6,155 nt of DNA from Devosia sp. (GTDB taxonomy: Bacteria > Pseudomonadota > Alphaproteobacteria > Rhizobiales > Devosiaceae), in contig JAEUMC010000530.1 of the NCBI GenBank assembly GCA_016793415.1, positions 1 to 6,155 of the forward strand. Reading direction: 5' to 3'. The translations under genes and the position numbers were made by a program. The notes beneath the pieces were generated by a model. It was given only the letters and a program-made list of their open reading frames with translations. It was not told where the DNA came from and made no database searches. This document shows positions 1-6,155 of this stretch, one piece after another (position 1 is the first letter of the stretch; every line of letters begins with the position of its first letter).

Positions 1-40
1 CGCGAGATCCCCAAGGGACGCGCGGGCCGGGGACGACCCG

Positions 41-46
41 GGAGGA
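41..46 (+). promoter_or_regulatory. Ribosome-binding site fixing a TTG start
   Basis: GGAGGA lies 7 nt before the TTG at 54. The frame stays open to the left edge of the window, so length alone does not set the start. This strong Shine-Dalgarno match, plus the fact that MalK/UgpC proteins begin with a short segment like MADIRLVNVSKHFG, supports TTG 54. No ATG or GTG is available at this spot. Confidence 0.75.
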
Positions 47-53
47 ACGCGAT

Positions 54-1136
<1,083 letters not shown>

Positions 1137-1168
1137 AGCCGTATCCATCAAGAGGGAAGATACGCCCT

Positions 1169-1193
1169 TATGCATCAGAATTCCTGATCCATA
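1169..1193. promoter_or_regulatory. Imperfect 25-bp palindrome, candidate operator
   Basis: The arms TATGCATCAG (1169-1178) and CTGATCCATA (1184-1193) are inverted repeats matching at 9 of 10 positions around a 5-nt centre. A second small palindrome, TATCA-A-TGATA (1192-1202), adjoins it. The site lies in the 188-nt AT-richer gap between the ATPase and binding-protein genes, where a sugar-responsive repressor or activator could bind. I could not find a convincing -35/-10 pair beside it, so the operator role is inference. The arms could also pair as a modest RNA hairpin. Confidence 0.35.
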
Positions 1194-1224
1194 TCAATGA
1201 TAGGTCAGTGATTATGTCCCGAAT

Positions 1225-1277
1225 GACCACCCACTGCTCAATGCGTGGTCGACGGGACAGACCGGCGGTGCCCGGTC
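1225..1277 (+). other. Two small hairpins in the leader of the binding-protein gene
   Basis: GACCAC (1225-1230) pairs with GTGGTC (1245-1250) across a 14-nt loop. GACCGG (1260-1265) pairs with CCGGTC (1272-1277) across a 6-nt loop. Neither is followed by a T run, so they do not look like terminators. If the region is transcribed, they would lie 48 to 100 nt upstream of the binding-protein start and could stabilise that end of the mRNA. This is inferred from pairing alone. Confidence 0.3.
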
Positions 1278-1308
1278 GAGTTGAACCAACGCATGGAGCT
1301 CATCCTTT

Positions 1309-1315
1309 GGGAGGA
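1309..1315 (+). promoter_or_regulatory. Ribosome-binding site of the binding-protein gene
   Basis: GGGAGGA lies 9 nt before ATG 1325 (6 nt before GTG 1322, the preceding in-frame codon). It decides the start. The same frame is open back to ATG 1208, but a start there would add 39 residues of arginine-rich, non-secretory sequence ahead of the signal peptide, and it has no comparable Shine-Dalgarno site. Confidence 0.75.
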
Positions 1316-1324
1316 AATGAAGTG

Positions 1325-2605
1325 ATGAAGTCGTTCCTGAAAGTGGCCATGATGTCGGCAGCCCTGCTGTCGAGCACCGGCCTTGTGCATGCCCAGGAAG
1401 TCGTGACCTGGTGGGACTTCCTCGGCGGCGGCGACGGCGTCCGCATGAAGGCGCTGATCGAGAAGTTCAACGCCGAGAACGCCGGCAAGATCGAAATCCA
1501 GGCCACCACGCTCGAGTGGGGCACCCCGTTCTACACCAAGGTCCAGACCTCGGCCGCCATCGGCGAAGGCCCGGACGTGATGACCTATCACCTGTCGCGC
1601 CTGCCGCTCGGCGTGTCCTCGGGCGCGCTCAGCGAGATCACTGCCGACGAGATCTCGGCCGCCGGCCTCGCCGCCTCCGACTACGCGGACTCCAACTGGA
1701 AGGCCGCCCAGGTCGACGGCAAGCAGTACGCCATCCCGTTCGATATCCACTCGATCATCCTCTACTACAACAAGGACATGCTGAAGGCCGCGGGCCTGCT
1801 CGGCGATGACGGCCTGCCCAAGGGCCTCGACGGCGTCGACAACTTCAAGGCAGCGCTGCAGAAGCTCAAGGATGGCGGCGCCGAGTACGGCGTGTCGATC
1901 CACTCGGCCGCCGGCGACAGCCAGTGGCGCATTTTCTACTCGCTGCTCGGCCAGCAGGACGGCCAGTTCCTCGATGCCGACGGCAACTTCCTGTCGGGCG
2001 ACAACCTCGACAAGGCCGTCAAGGCGACCACCGTGGTTGCCGACTGGGTGAAGGACGGGCTTGCCCCGGCCGCCACCGAATATCCGGCCTCGATCGCGCT
2101 GTTCACCGGCGGCAAGGCGGCCATGCACATCAATGGTGTGTGGGAAGTCCCGACCATGACCGACCTCAAGGCCAAGGGCGAACTGTTCGACTGGGGTGCG
2201 GTCGCGCTGCCGACCTTCTTCGATCACCCGGCCACCTGGGCTGACTCGCACGCCTTCGCCATCCCGAACCGCGTCGGCAATGAAGTGTCGGCCGAAAAGC
2301 GCGCCGCCGTCATGCAGGTCATCGCCTGGATGAACAAGAACTCCCTCGCCTGGGCCGACGCCGGCCATATCCCGGCCTATTCGCCGGTCCGCGACAGCGA
2401 GGAGTTCAAGACCAAGCAGCCGAACGCCACCTACTCGGTGCTCGCCGACACCGCCGTGTTCGACCCCTCGTCGGTGCTCGCCGGCGTTGCCTCCCCGGTC
2501 TACGACGCTGCCGGCAACTACCTGATGCCCGCCGTCAACGGCGAAATCGATCCGCAGTCCGCCATGGAACAGATGCGCGACGATCTGCAGGGTCAGGTGG
2601 AGTAA
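1325..2605 (+). CDS. Extracellular solute-binding protein, family 1 (CUT1 sugar ABC transporter)
   Basis: This is the periplasmic receptor of the importer: it binds the solute, probably a sugar or oligosaccharide, and delivers it to the two permeases encoded downstream. The 426-residue product starts with a Sec signal peptide: Lys2 and Lys6, a hydrophobic core around 7-21, and a likely cleavage after VHA at residue 23, giving a mature protein of about 403 residues. The mature N-terminus, VVTWWDFLGGGDG, opens in the usual beta-strand style of family 1 binding proteins. YAIPFDIHSIILYYNKDMLKAAGL and GKAAMHINGVWEVP (GVWE at 271-274) match conserved blocks of this family. Aromatic residues such as Trp29, Trp30 and those near GVWE could stack on a sugar ring, but that is inference. 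I chose ATG 1325 by its ribosome-binding site and the signal peptide; GTG 1322 is an alternative. There is no lipobox cysteine, so it should be soluble. The substrate is unknown. Confidence 0.93.
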   Translation: MKSFLKVAMMSAALLSSTGLVHAQEVVTWWDFLGGGDGVRMKALIEKFNAENAGKIEIQATTLEWGTPFYTKVQTSAAIGEGPDVMTYHLSRLPLGVSSGALSEITADEISAAGLAASDYADSNWKAAQVDGKQYAIPFDIHSIILYYNKDMLKAAGLLGDDGLPKGLDGVDNFKAALQKLKDGGAEYGVSIHSAAGDSQWRIFYSLLGQQDGQFLDADGNFLSGDNLDKAVKATTVVADWVKDGLAPAATEYPASIALFTGGKAAMHINGVWEVPTMTDLKAKGELFDWGAVALPTFFDHPATWADSHAFAIPNRVGNEVSAEKRAAVMQVIAWMNKNSLAWADAGHIPAYSPVRDSEEFKTKQPNATYSVLADTAVFDPSSVLAGVASPVYDAAGNYLMPAVNGEIDPQSAMEQMRDDLQGQVE

Positions 2606-2614
2606 TCTCCAGGA

Positions 2615-2653
2615 CCGGCCGGCGCCCACCCGGGTGCCGGCCGGACTGTTTTT
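2615..2653 (+). terminator. Strong hairpin plus T5 between binding-protein and permease genes (attenuator-like)
   Basis: Arms at 2615-2627 and 2632-2644 form a 13-bp stem, 12 Watson-Crick pairs and one G-T, closed by the loop ACCC. It begins 9 nt after the TAA of the binding-protein gene, and five T follow at 2649-2653, four bases beyond the stem. The shape is that of a factor-independent terminator. Because the permease genes follow only 24 nt later and belong to the same transporter, partial termination or 3'-end protection of the upstream mRNA is the likely role. That would yield much more binding protein than permease, as is known for malE versus malF. Confidence 0.75.
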
Positions 2654-2677
2654 GACTGGAAGGGGAGGCCAGAACCG

Positions 2678-3601
2678 ATGTCAGCCGCAGAGACCGCCGC
2701 CGACGTGCCGCTGAAGGCACAGAAGAAACGCTTCAACCGCAACGAGGTGCTGGCGGCGCTGATCTTCGTTCTGCCCTTTGTCGTCGTCTATGCCGTGCTG
2801 TTCATCTACCCGACGGTGCAGATGATCTGGCTCAGCTTCCACAAGGCGCCGCTGATCGGCCCGGGCGAGTTCATCGGCATCGACAACTACGTCAAGCTGT
2901 TCAAGGACCGGCTGTTCGGCGTGGCGTTCTGGAACACCGTCTATTTCGTCGTGCTCACCGTGGTGCCCGCCACCCTTACGGCGCTCGCCATCGCCATCGG
3001 CGTCAATCGGCTCAAGGGCTGGATGCAGTCGCTGATCCTCGCCTGCTTCTTCATTCCCTATATCCTGCCCGTCTCGGTGGTTTACCGCGTCTGGGGCTGG
3101 ATGTTCGACAGCCAGTTCGGCATCCTGCAGCCGGTCATCGCGCTGATCGCCGGCGACAACGTGCCGGTGTTCCGCACCCTGCCGCTATTCATGCCGACCG
3201 TCGCCTTCATCACCGTGTGGTGGACCATCGGCTTCAACATCCTCTTGTTCATCGCCGGCCTCAGGAACATCTCGCCCGAGATCTACGAAGCGGCGGCGCT
3301 CGACGGCACCTCCAAGTGGCGCCAGTTCACCCGCATCACCTGGCCGCTGATCTGGCCGGTGACCGTGCTGGTGCTCACCATCCAGCTGATCGCCCAGTTC
3401 AAGATCTTCGATCAGGTCTACCTGTTCGGCAATGGCGGCCGCTCGGACGCCACCATGGGTCTGGTGCAGCTGATCTATCGCAGCGCCTTCCAGAAGAACA
3501 ACGGCGGCTACGGCGCCACCGTCGCGGTGGTGCTGTTCCTGGTGATTGTCGTCTTCTCCGTCCTGCAGTTCCAGATGCTCCGCGCCCGAGGTGAGAAATG
3601 A
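2678..3601 (+). CDS. CUT1 sugar ABC transporter permease, MalF/UgpA-like
   Basis: This is one of the two inner-membrane subunits that form the translocation channel. The 307 residues include a charged cytoplasmic N-terminus (about 1-22) and six likely membrane segments, near 24-45, 86-108, 117-138, 170-194, 225-245 and 279-300. The EAA loop that docks onto the ATPase reads EAAALDGTSKWRQFTRITWP (204-223), with the conserved Gly210 and terminal Pro223 present. The FIPYILPVSVVYRVWGWMF stretch (125-143) before the periplasmic loop is typical of the MalF-side permease. The length is close to UgpA and shorter than Escherichia coli MalF, lacking that protein's large periplasmic domain. GGGGAGG at 2662-2668 is 9 nt before the ATG. 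Its stop overlaps the next start by ATGA, which points to coupled translation and equal amounts of both permeases. Confidence 0.95.
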   Translation: MSAAETAADVPLKAQKKRFNRNEVLAALIFVLPFVVVYAVLFIYPTVQMIWLSFHKAPLIGPGEFIGIDNYVKLFKDRLFGVAFWNTVYFVVLTVVPATLTALAIAIGVNRLKGWMQSLILACFFIPYILPVSVVYRVWGWMFDSQFGILQPVIALIAGDNVPVFRTLPLFMPTVAFITVWWTIGFNILLFIAGLRNISPEIYEAAALDGTSKWRQFTRITWPLIWPVTVLVLTIQLIAQFKIFDQVYLFGNGGRSDATMGLVQLIYRSAFQKNNGGYGATVAVVLFLVIVVFSVLQFQMLRARGEK

Positions 3602-4497
3602 GTTCCGTCGCCACCACCCCGGCAGCCGGCGAAGTCGTGGGCATGAGGCCGCGCAAGCGGCGGATCATCAAGACGCTCGACCTCATCGGGCTGCTCGCCA
3701 CCATCGTCACGGTGCTCGGCGCCATCTTCTGGGCCTTCCCGCTCTATTGGGCGGTGATCACGACGCTGAAGGTCGAGAACGACATCGTGCAGCCGGGTAT
3801 CGAACTGTGGCCCCGGCGGTTCTCGCTCGATGCCTATACCCACGTGCTGTTCAACACCAAGATCGGCACCTGGTACATCAACTCGCTGGTGACCGCGGTG
3901 TCGGTGACGGTGCTGGTGGTGATGATGTCGGCGCTCGCCGGCTACGCCATCAGCCAGCTGAAATTCCCCGGCCGCCGCATCCTGTGGTGGATCATTCTCG
4001 CCAGCTTCATGATCCCGATCCCGGCGCTGATCGTGAACCACTTCGTCCTGATCAGCCAGTTCAAGCTGTTCAACACCTGGCTCGGCGTGATCCTGCCGCA
4101 GCTGGTCTATGGACCGGTCACCGTCATCATCTACAAGCAGTTCTTCGACAGCGTGCCCAAGGAGCTGCGCGAGGCGGCCAAGATCGACAACGCCAACGAA
4201 TTCCAGATGTTCTTCAAGCTCTACCTGCCGATGAACTGGGGCATCACCACCGCCTTGGCGATCATCACCTTCATCGGCGCCTGGAACCAGTTCCTCTGGC
4301 CCTTCCTTGCCGTCACCGACGAGAAGATGATGAACGTCACCGTCGGCATCACCCAGGTCACCGACGCCTTCGGCGTGAAGTATGCCCGCGATCTCGGCAG
4401 CGCCATTCTCGCCGGTTTGCCGGTGGCGATCGTCTATCTGATCTTCCAGCGCAAGGTGACCGAGGCGATCATGCTGTCGGCCGGCATCAAGGGCTGA
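3598..4497 (+). CDS. CUT1 sugar ABC transporter permease, MalG/UgpE-like
   Basis: This is the second channel subunit, pairing with the preceding permease. The 299 residues start with a basic cytoplasmic tail (RPRKRR at 17-22). Likely membrane segments lie near 27-50, 93-117, 128-152, 162-180, 213-235 and 265-284. The ending FQRKVTEAIMLSAGIKG resembles the conserved C-terminus of MalG-type permeases, which contacts the ATPase dimer. The EAA loop is EAAKIDNANEFQMFFKLYLP (192-211). Here the usually conserved glycine of EAAxxxG is Asn198, while the final Leu-Pro is kept. WNQFLWPFLAVTDE (229-242) is another conserved block. The start is the ATG within the ATGA overlap, with GAGG at 3588-3591 inside the upstream gene. 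It is the last gene of the transporter, ahead of a terminator hairpin. The role is sure; the substrate is not. Confidence 0.94.
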   Translation: MSSVATTPAAGEVVGMRPRKRRIIKTLDLIGLLATIVTVLGAIFWAFPLYWAVITTLKVENDIVQPGIELWPRRFSLDAYTHVLFNTKIGTWYINSLVTAVSVTVLVVMMSALAGYAISQLKFPGRRILWWIILASFMIPIPALIVNHFVLISQFKLFNTWLGVILPQLVYGPVTVIIYKQFFDSVPKELREAAKIDNANEFQMFFKLYLPMNWGITTALAIITFIGAWNQFLWPFLAVTDEKMMNVTVGITQVTDAFGVKYARDLGSAILAGLPVAIVYLIFQRKVTEAIMLSAGIKG

Positions 4498-4520
4498 CCT
4501 CGCTTCGCCGGCAAGCACGC

Positions 4521-4556
4521 AGGGGAGCGGCCCGACGGACCGCTCCCCTCTCATTT
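4521..4556 (+). terminator. Terminator closing the transporter operon
   Basis: AGGGGAGCGG (4521-4530) pairs perfectly with CCGCTCCCCT (4540-4549) across a 9-nt loop, starting 23 nt after the last permease stop. The following tract, CTCATTT, is only moderately T-rich, so release may be incomplete. Its position separates the transporter from the signalling gene downstream. Confidence 0.75.
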
Positions 4557-4648
4557 GATAATGTGATCGCCGTCGCACCCTTGCCTTAGCGACCGCTTAA
4601 CCCCCTGCTCACGATAACGATGTCACAGGCAACGGGGTCCGCTGCGCG

Positions 4649-5894
4649 ATGGGGCAGGCACTTCTCAATGACGACGTGTTCGAGCCCGCCGCGGACCGCG
4701 ACCGGCTCGCCGCGCTCGACCGCTACGACGCGCTCGATACCGGCCGCGAGGAGGCCTTCGATCGCATCGCCCGGCTGATCAAGCTGACCTTGGGCGTCGA
4801 GGTCGGCATCGTCTCGCTGATGGATGCGCATCGGCAGTGGTACAAGGCGGTCGACGGTTTCTCGACCACCGAGGTGCCGCTGCAGAGCGCCTTCTGCAAG
4901 CACCTGCTGGCCGACCCCACGCCGATCGTCGTCCCCGACGCTACGCTCGACGAGCGCTTCCGCGACAGCCCCTATGTGGTGGGCGACCCGCATGTGCGGT
5001 TTTATGCCGGGGGCGCCGCTCACCACCAGCGACGGCTTCCATATCGGCTCGGTCTGCGCCATCGATTCCGCCGCCCGCCATTTCGGCCCGCGCGAGAAGG
5101 CCATCCTCACCGAACTGGCGCACGTCGCCATGAACGAGCTGGAGCTCAGGCGCCTGGCTGCCACGGACGCACTGACCGGGGTGTCGAGCCGCCGCGCTTT
5201 CAAGGACGAAGCCGGCAAGTTCGTCGCCCTCGCCCGCCGGCACCGCAGTGCGCTGAGCTGCATCACCTTCGATCTCGACCATTTCAAATCGGTCAACGAC
5301 ACCTATGGCCACGCCGCCGGCGACCAGGTGCTCGCCGCCGTGTCGGAACTGGTGACCGGTCAGCTGCGCCGCACCGACCTGTTCGGCCGCCTCGGCGGCG
5401 AGGAATTTGCCGTGCTGCTGCCGCATACCGACCAGCATCGCGCCTATGAGGCGGCCGAGAAGCTGCGCCTCGCCATCCGCACCCTGAAGATCCCCGGCAG
5501 CCACCCGCCTATTGCGGTCAGCGCCAGCCTCGGCGTCGCCAGCCTCGATCCGGTGGGCGACGATATCGACAGCCTGCTGCAGAAGGCCGACGAGGCGCTC
5601 TATGCCGCCAAACGCGCCGGCCGCAACCGCAGCGCCATGTGGCAACCCGCCGGCACCGCAGTCCAGGCCGAACGCCGGCGCGTCCTGAAGGCCGGTCGCA
5701 TCGTCTTCATGAACCGGCACGCCGTCACCGAGTGCACGGTGCGCTCGCTGTGGGAGAACGGCGCCGAGCTGGCCCTGAGTTCGACCCTCGACATCCCCGA
5801 CGCATTCCAGCTGCAGATCCGTTCCGATGGCGCCGAATGGGCCTGCGAAGTTGCCGGCCGGACCGAGCAGCGGCTCATCGTCAGCTTCGTCTGA
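4649..5894 (+). pseudogene. GAF-GGDEF-PilZ-like diguanylate cyclase, frameshifted in the GAF domain
   Basis: If intact, this cytoplasmic signalling protein would make cyclic di-GMP from two GTP. The frame from ATG 4649 runs through a GAF sensor with typical motifs (GIVSLMDAHRQWYKAV, QSAFCKHLL, IVVPDATLDERF) and is then lost at five G at 5009-5013. The matching rest, APLTTSDGFHIGSVCAIDS, continues in another frame to TGA 5894. Dropping one G gives 414 residues. In that numbering, GAF is about 20-160, a helical linker follows, and GGDEF is about 170-330, with TDALTG (172-177), metal-site Asp208, GGEEF (249-253) and inhibitory-site RRTD (240-243). The C-terminal part (342-414) resembles PilZ, but its motifs are degenerate: RRRVLKAGR and SLWENG. 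Without correction, the ATG 4649 frame runs on meaninglessly to 5449, while ATG 5004 could start a 296-residue fragment keeping GGDEF and PilZ. There is no membrane segment, and the ribosome-binding site is weak (GGGG at 4634-4637). It could be a true mutation or a sequencing error. Confidence 0.8.
5009..5013 (+). other. Frameshift site: run of five G
   Basis: Upstream codons read VRFYAG up to 5011, and the other frame reads GAPLTTSDGF from just after. The family sequence expected here is RFYAGAPLTT, which needs four G, not five. The switch point is therefore confined to this run. A homopolymer indel, real or from sequencing, is the simplest explanation. Confidence 0.85.
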
Positions 5895-6102
5895 CGGCGG
5901 AATCCGACGCCGCATCCCTCCTCGCACCGAGCGAACGACGAGATTCTCGGCTCCATGCATGCCGATGTTACCGATCGCACATTATTTTTGCCGATTGATA
6001 CACAGCTTGCGCCGATCCCAAAAAACCCCGTACATTCAAAGCGCTTCGAGATGTCGAGCGAAATTCCTGCCCCAGGGGCCATCCGAACTACCATTCCAGC
6101 TG

Positions 6103-6129
6103 TTGACTCAACCCCCATGCGCGTCTAAC
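6103..6129 (+). promoter_or_regulatory. Weak promoter-like pair near the right edge
   Basis: TTGACT (6103-6108) matches a sigma-70-type -35 box at five of six positions. TCTAAC (6124-6129), 15 nt downstream, matches the -10 consensus at four of six. The spacing is short, so this is a tentative promoter for a gene beginning outside the window. Confidence 0.25.
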
Positions 6130-6142
6130 GCTTGGGAATATT

Positions 6143-6147
6143 GGGAG
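6143..6147 (+). promoter_or_regulatory. Possible ribosome-binding site for a gene beyond the window
   Basis: GGGAG is followed by AAATAGCC to the window end, which would place a start codon at about 6156 with 8-nt spacing. No start codon lies inside the window at a suitable distance, so this depends on sequence I cannot see. Confidence 0.3.
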
Positions 6148-6155
6148 AAATAGCC

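Larger units (their letters stand above)
5895..6155. other. 261-nt intergenic region without a supported gene
   Basis: The region is visibly richer in A and T than the genes. Reading frames crossing it on either strand give no recognisable protein and have no good start signals. A short inverted repeat (CGGCG at 5895-5899, CGCCG at 5908-5912) just after the cyclase stop lacks a T run and is a weak terminator candidate. A bulged hairpin can form at 6042-6060. The pentamer CCGAT occurs at 5962, 5971, 5991 and 6012. No RNA gene is apparent. Confidence 0.6.

Noticed and set aside
27..41. Small hairpin CCGGG-GACGA-CCCGG touching the ATPase ribosome-binding site
   Set aside because: Five base pairs of G and C in such GC-rich DNA are expected by chance, and the overlap with the binding site is a single base.
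1208..1324. N-terminal extension of the binding protein from ATG 1208
   Set aside because: It would bury the signal peptide behind 39 residues and lacks a good ribosome-binding site, while GGGAGGA sits just before ATG 1325.
1238..2629. 463-codon open frame on the minus strand opposite the binding-protein gene
   Set aside because: It lies wholly antisense to a clear gene, its product is rich in Gly, Arg, His and Val without a recognisable domain, and long antisense frames are expected where third codon positions are G or C.
4557..4562. GATAAT as a -10 box for the cyclase gene
   Set aside because: The place for a -35 box falls in the terminator loop and holds no TTGACA-like sequence, so the promoter cannot be supported.
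3508..4578. 356-codon open frame on the minus strand opposite the second permease
   Set aside because: Its composition is dominated by Asp, His, Arg and Gly, with no domain or start signal. It is a mirror of GC-rich permease coding sequence.
3546..4589. 347-codon + strand frame overlapping the second permease
   Set aside because: The translation is Arg- and His-rich and has no membrane segments, whereas the permease frame has all family motifs.
4824..5003. Start of the second cyclase frame at ATG 4824
   Set aside because: Before 5009 this frame gives a Cys-, Arg- and Pro-rich nonsense product, while the overlapping frame from 4649 gives conserved GAF sequence. Only the part after the G run is real in this frame.
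5009..5013. Programmed ribosomal frameshift in the cyclase gene
   Set aside because: There is no known-type slippery heptamer, and no obvious Shine-Dalgarno-like stimulator or hairpin beside the run. A plain indel explains the data.
4941..5960. 339-codon open frame on the minus strand opposite the cyclase
   Set aside because: It has no recognisable motif, and the sense strand carries clear GAF, GGDEF and PilZ-like sequence.
5985..5989. T5 run as the terminator of the cyclase gene
   Set aside because: No stable hairpin immediately precedes it, and it lies about 90 nt after the stop.

Overview
This window looks like chromosomal DNA from a GC-rich alphaproteobacterium. A Hyphomicrobiales (Rhizobiales) relative such as Devosia is my guess. 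The guess rests on GC-rich third codon positions, a CUT1-type sugar transporter with a UgpC/MalK-like ATPase, and a GAF-GGDEF protein ending in a PilZ-like domain of a type I associate with alphaproteobacteria. It is inferred from protein style, because no taxonomic marker is present. All supported genes are on the + strand.

Positions 54-4497 hold a complete ABC importer of the carbohydrate uptake transporter-1 (CUT1) class. The order is cytoplasmic ATPase (54-1136, TTG start), a 188-nt gap, periplasmic solute-binding protein (1325-2605), a strong GC-rich hairpin followed by five T, then two membrane permeases (2678-3601 and 3598-4497) that overlap by ATGA. The binding protein captures the solute in the periplasm, the two permeases form the channel, and a dimer of the ATPase powers import through the EAA loops. 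The hairpin between the binding-protein and permease genes is well placed to lower permease expression relative to binding protein. The gap before the binding-protein gene carries a 25-bp imperfect palindrome that could be an operator. A second hairpin at 4521-4549 closes the operon. The substrate cannot be read from the sequence, and no catabolic gene lies in the window.

Positions 4649-5894 hold a separate signalling gene, a GAF-GGDEF-PilZ-like diguanylate cyclase with an intact GGEEF active site and an RxxD inhibitory site. Its reading frame is broken by one extra G in a run of five G at 5009-5013, inside the GAF domain. Removing one G restores an uninterrupted 414-residue protein, so this is either a recent frameshift or a sequencing error.

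Positions 5895-6155 contain no convincing gene. The last 60 bases carry a weak promoter-like pair and a ribosome-binding-like GGGAG, which suggests a gene starting just beyond the window.

I see no CRISPR array, RNA gene, insertion sequence or phage gene, and no evidence for a wholly new biological system. The items most worth a second look are the frameshifted cyclase and its degenerate PilZ motif, the intra-operon hairpin, and the altered EAA motif of the second permease.
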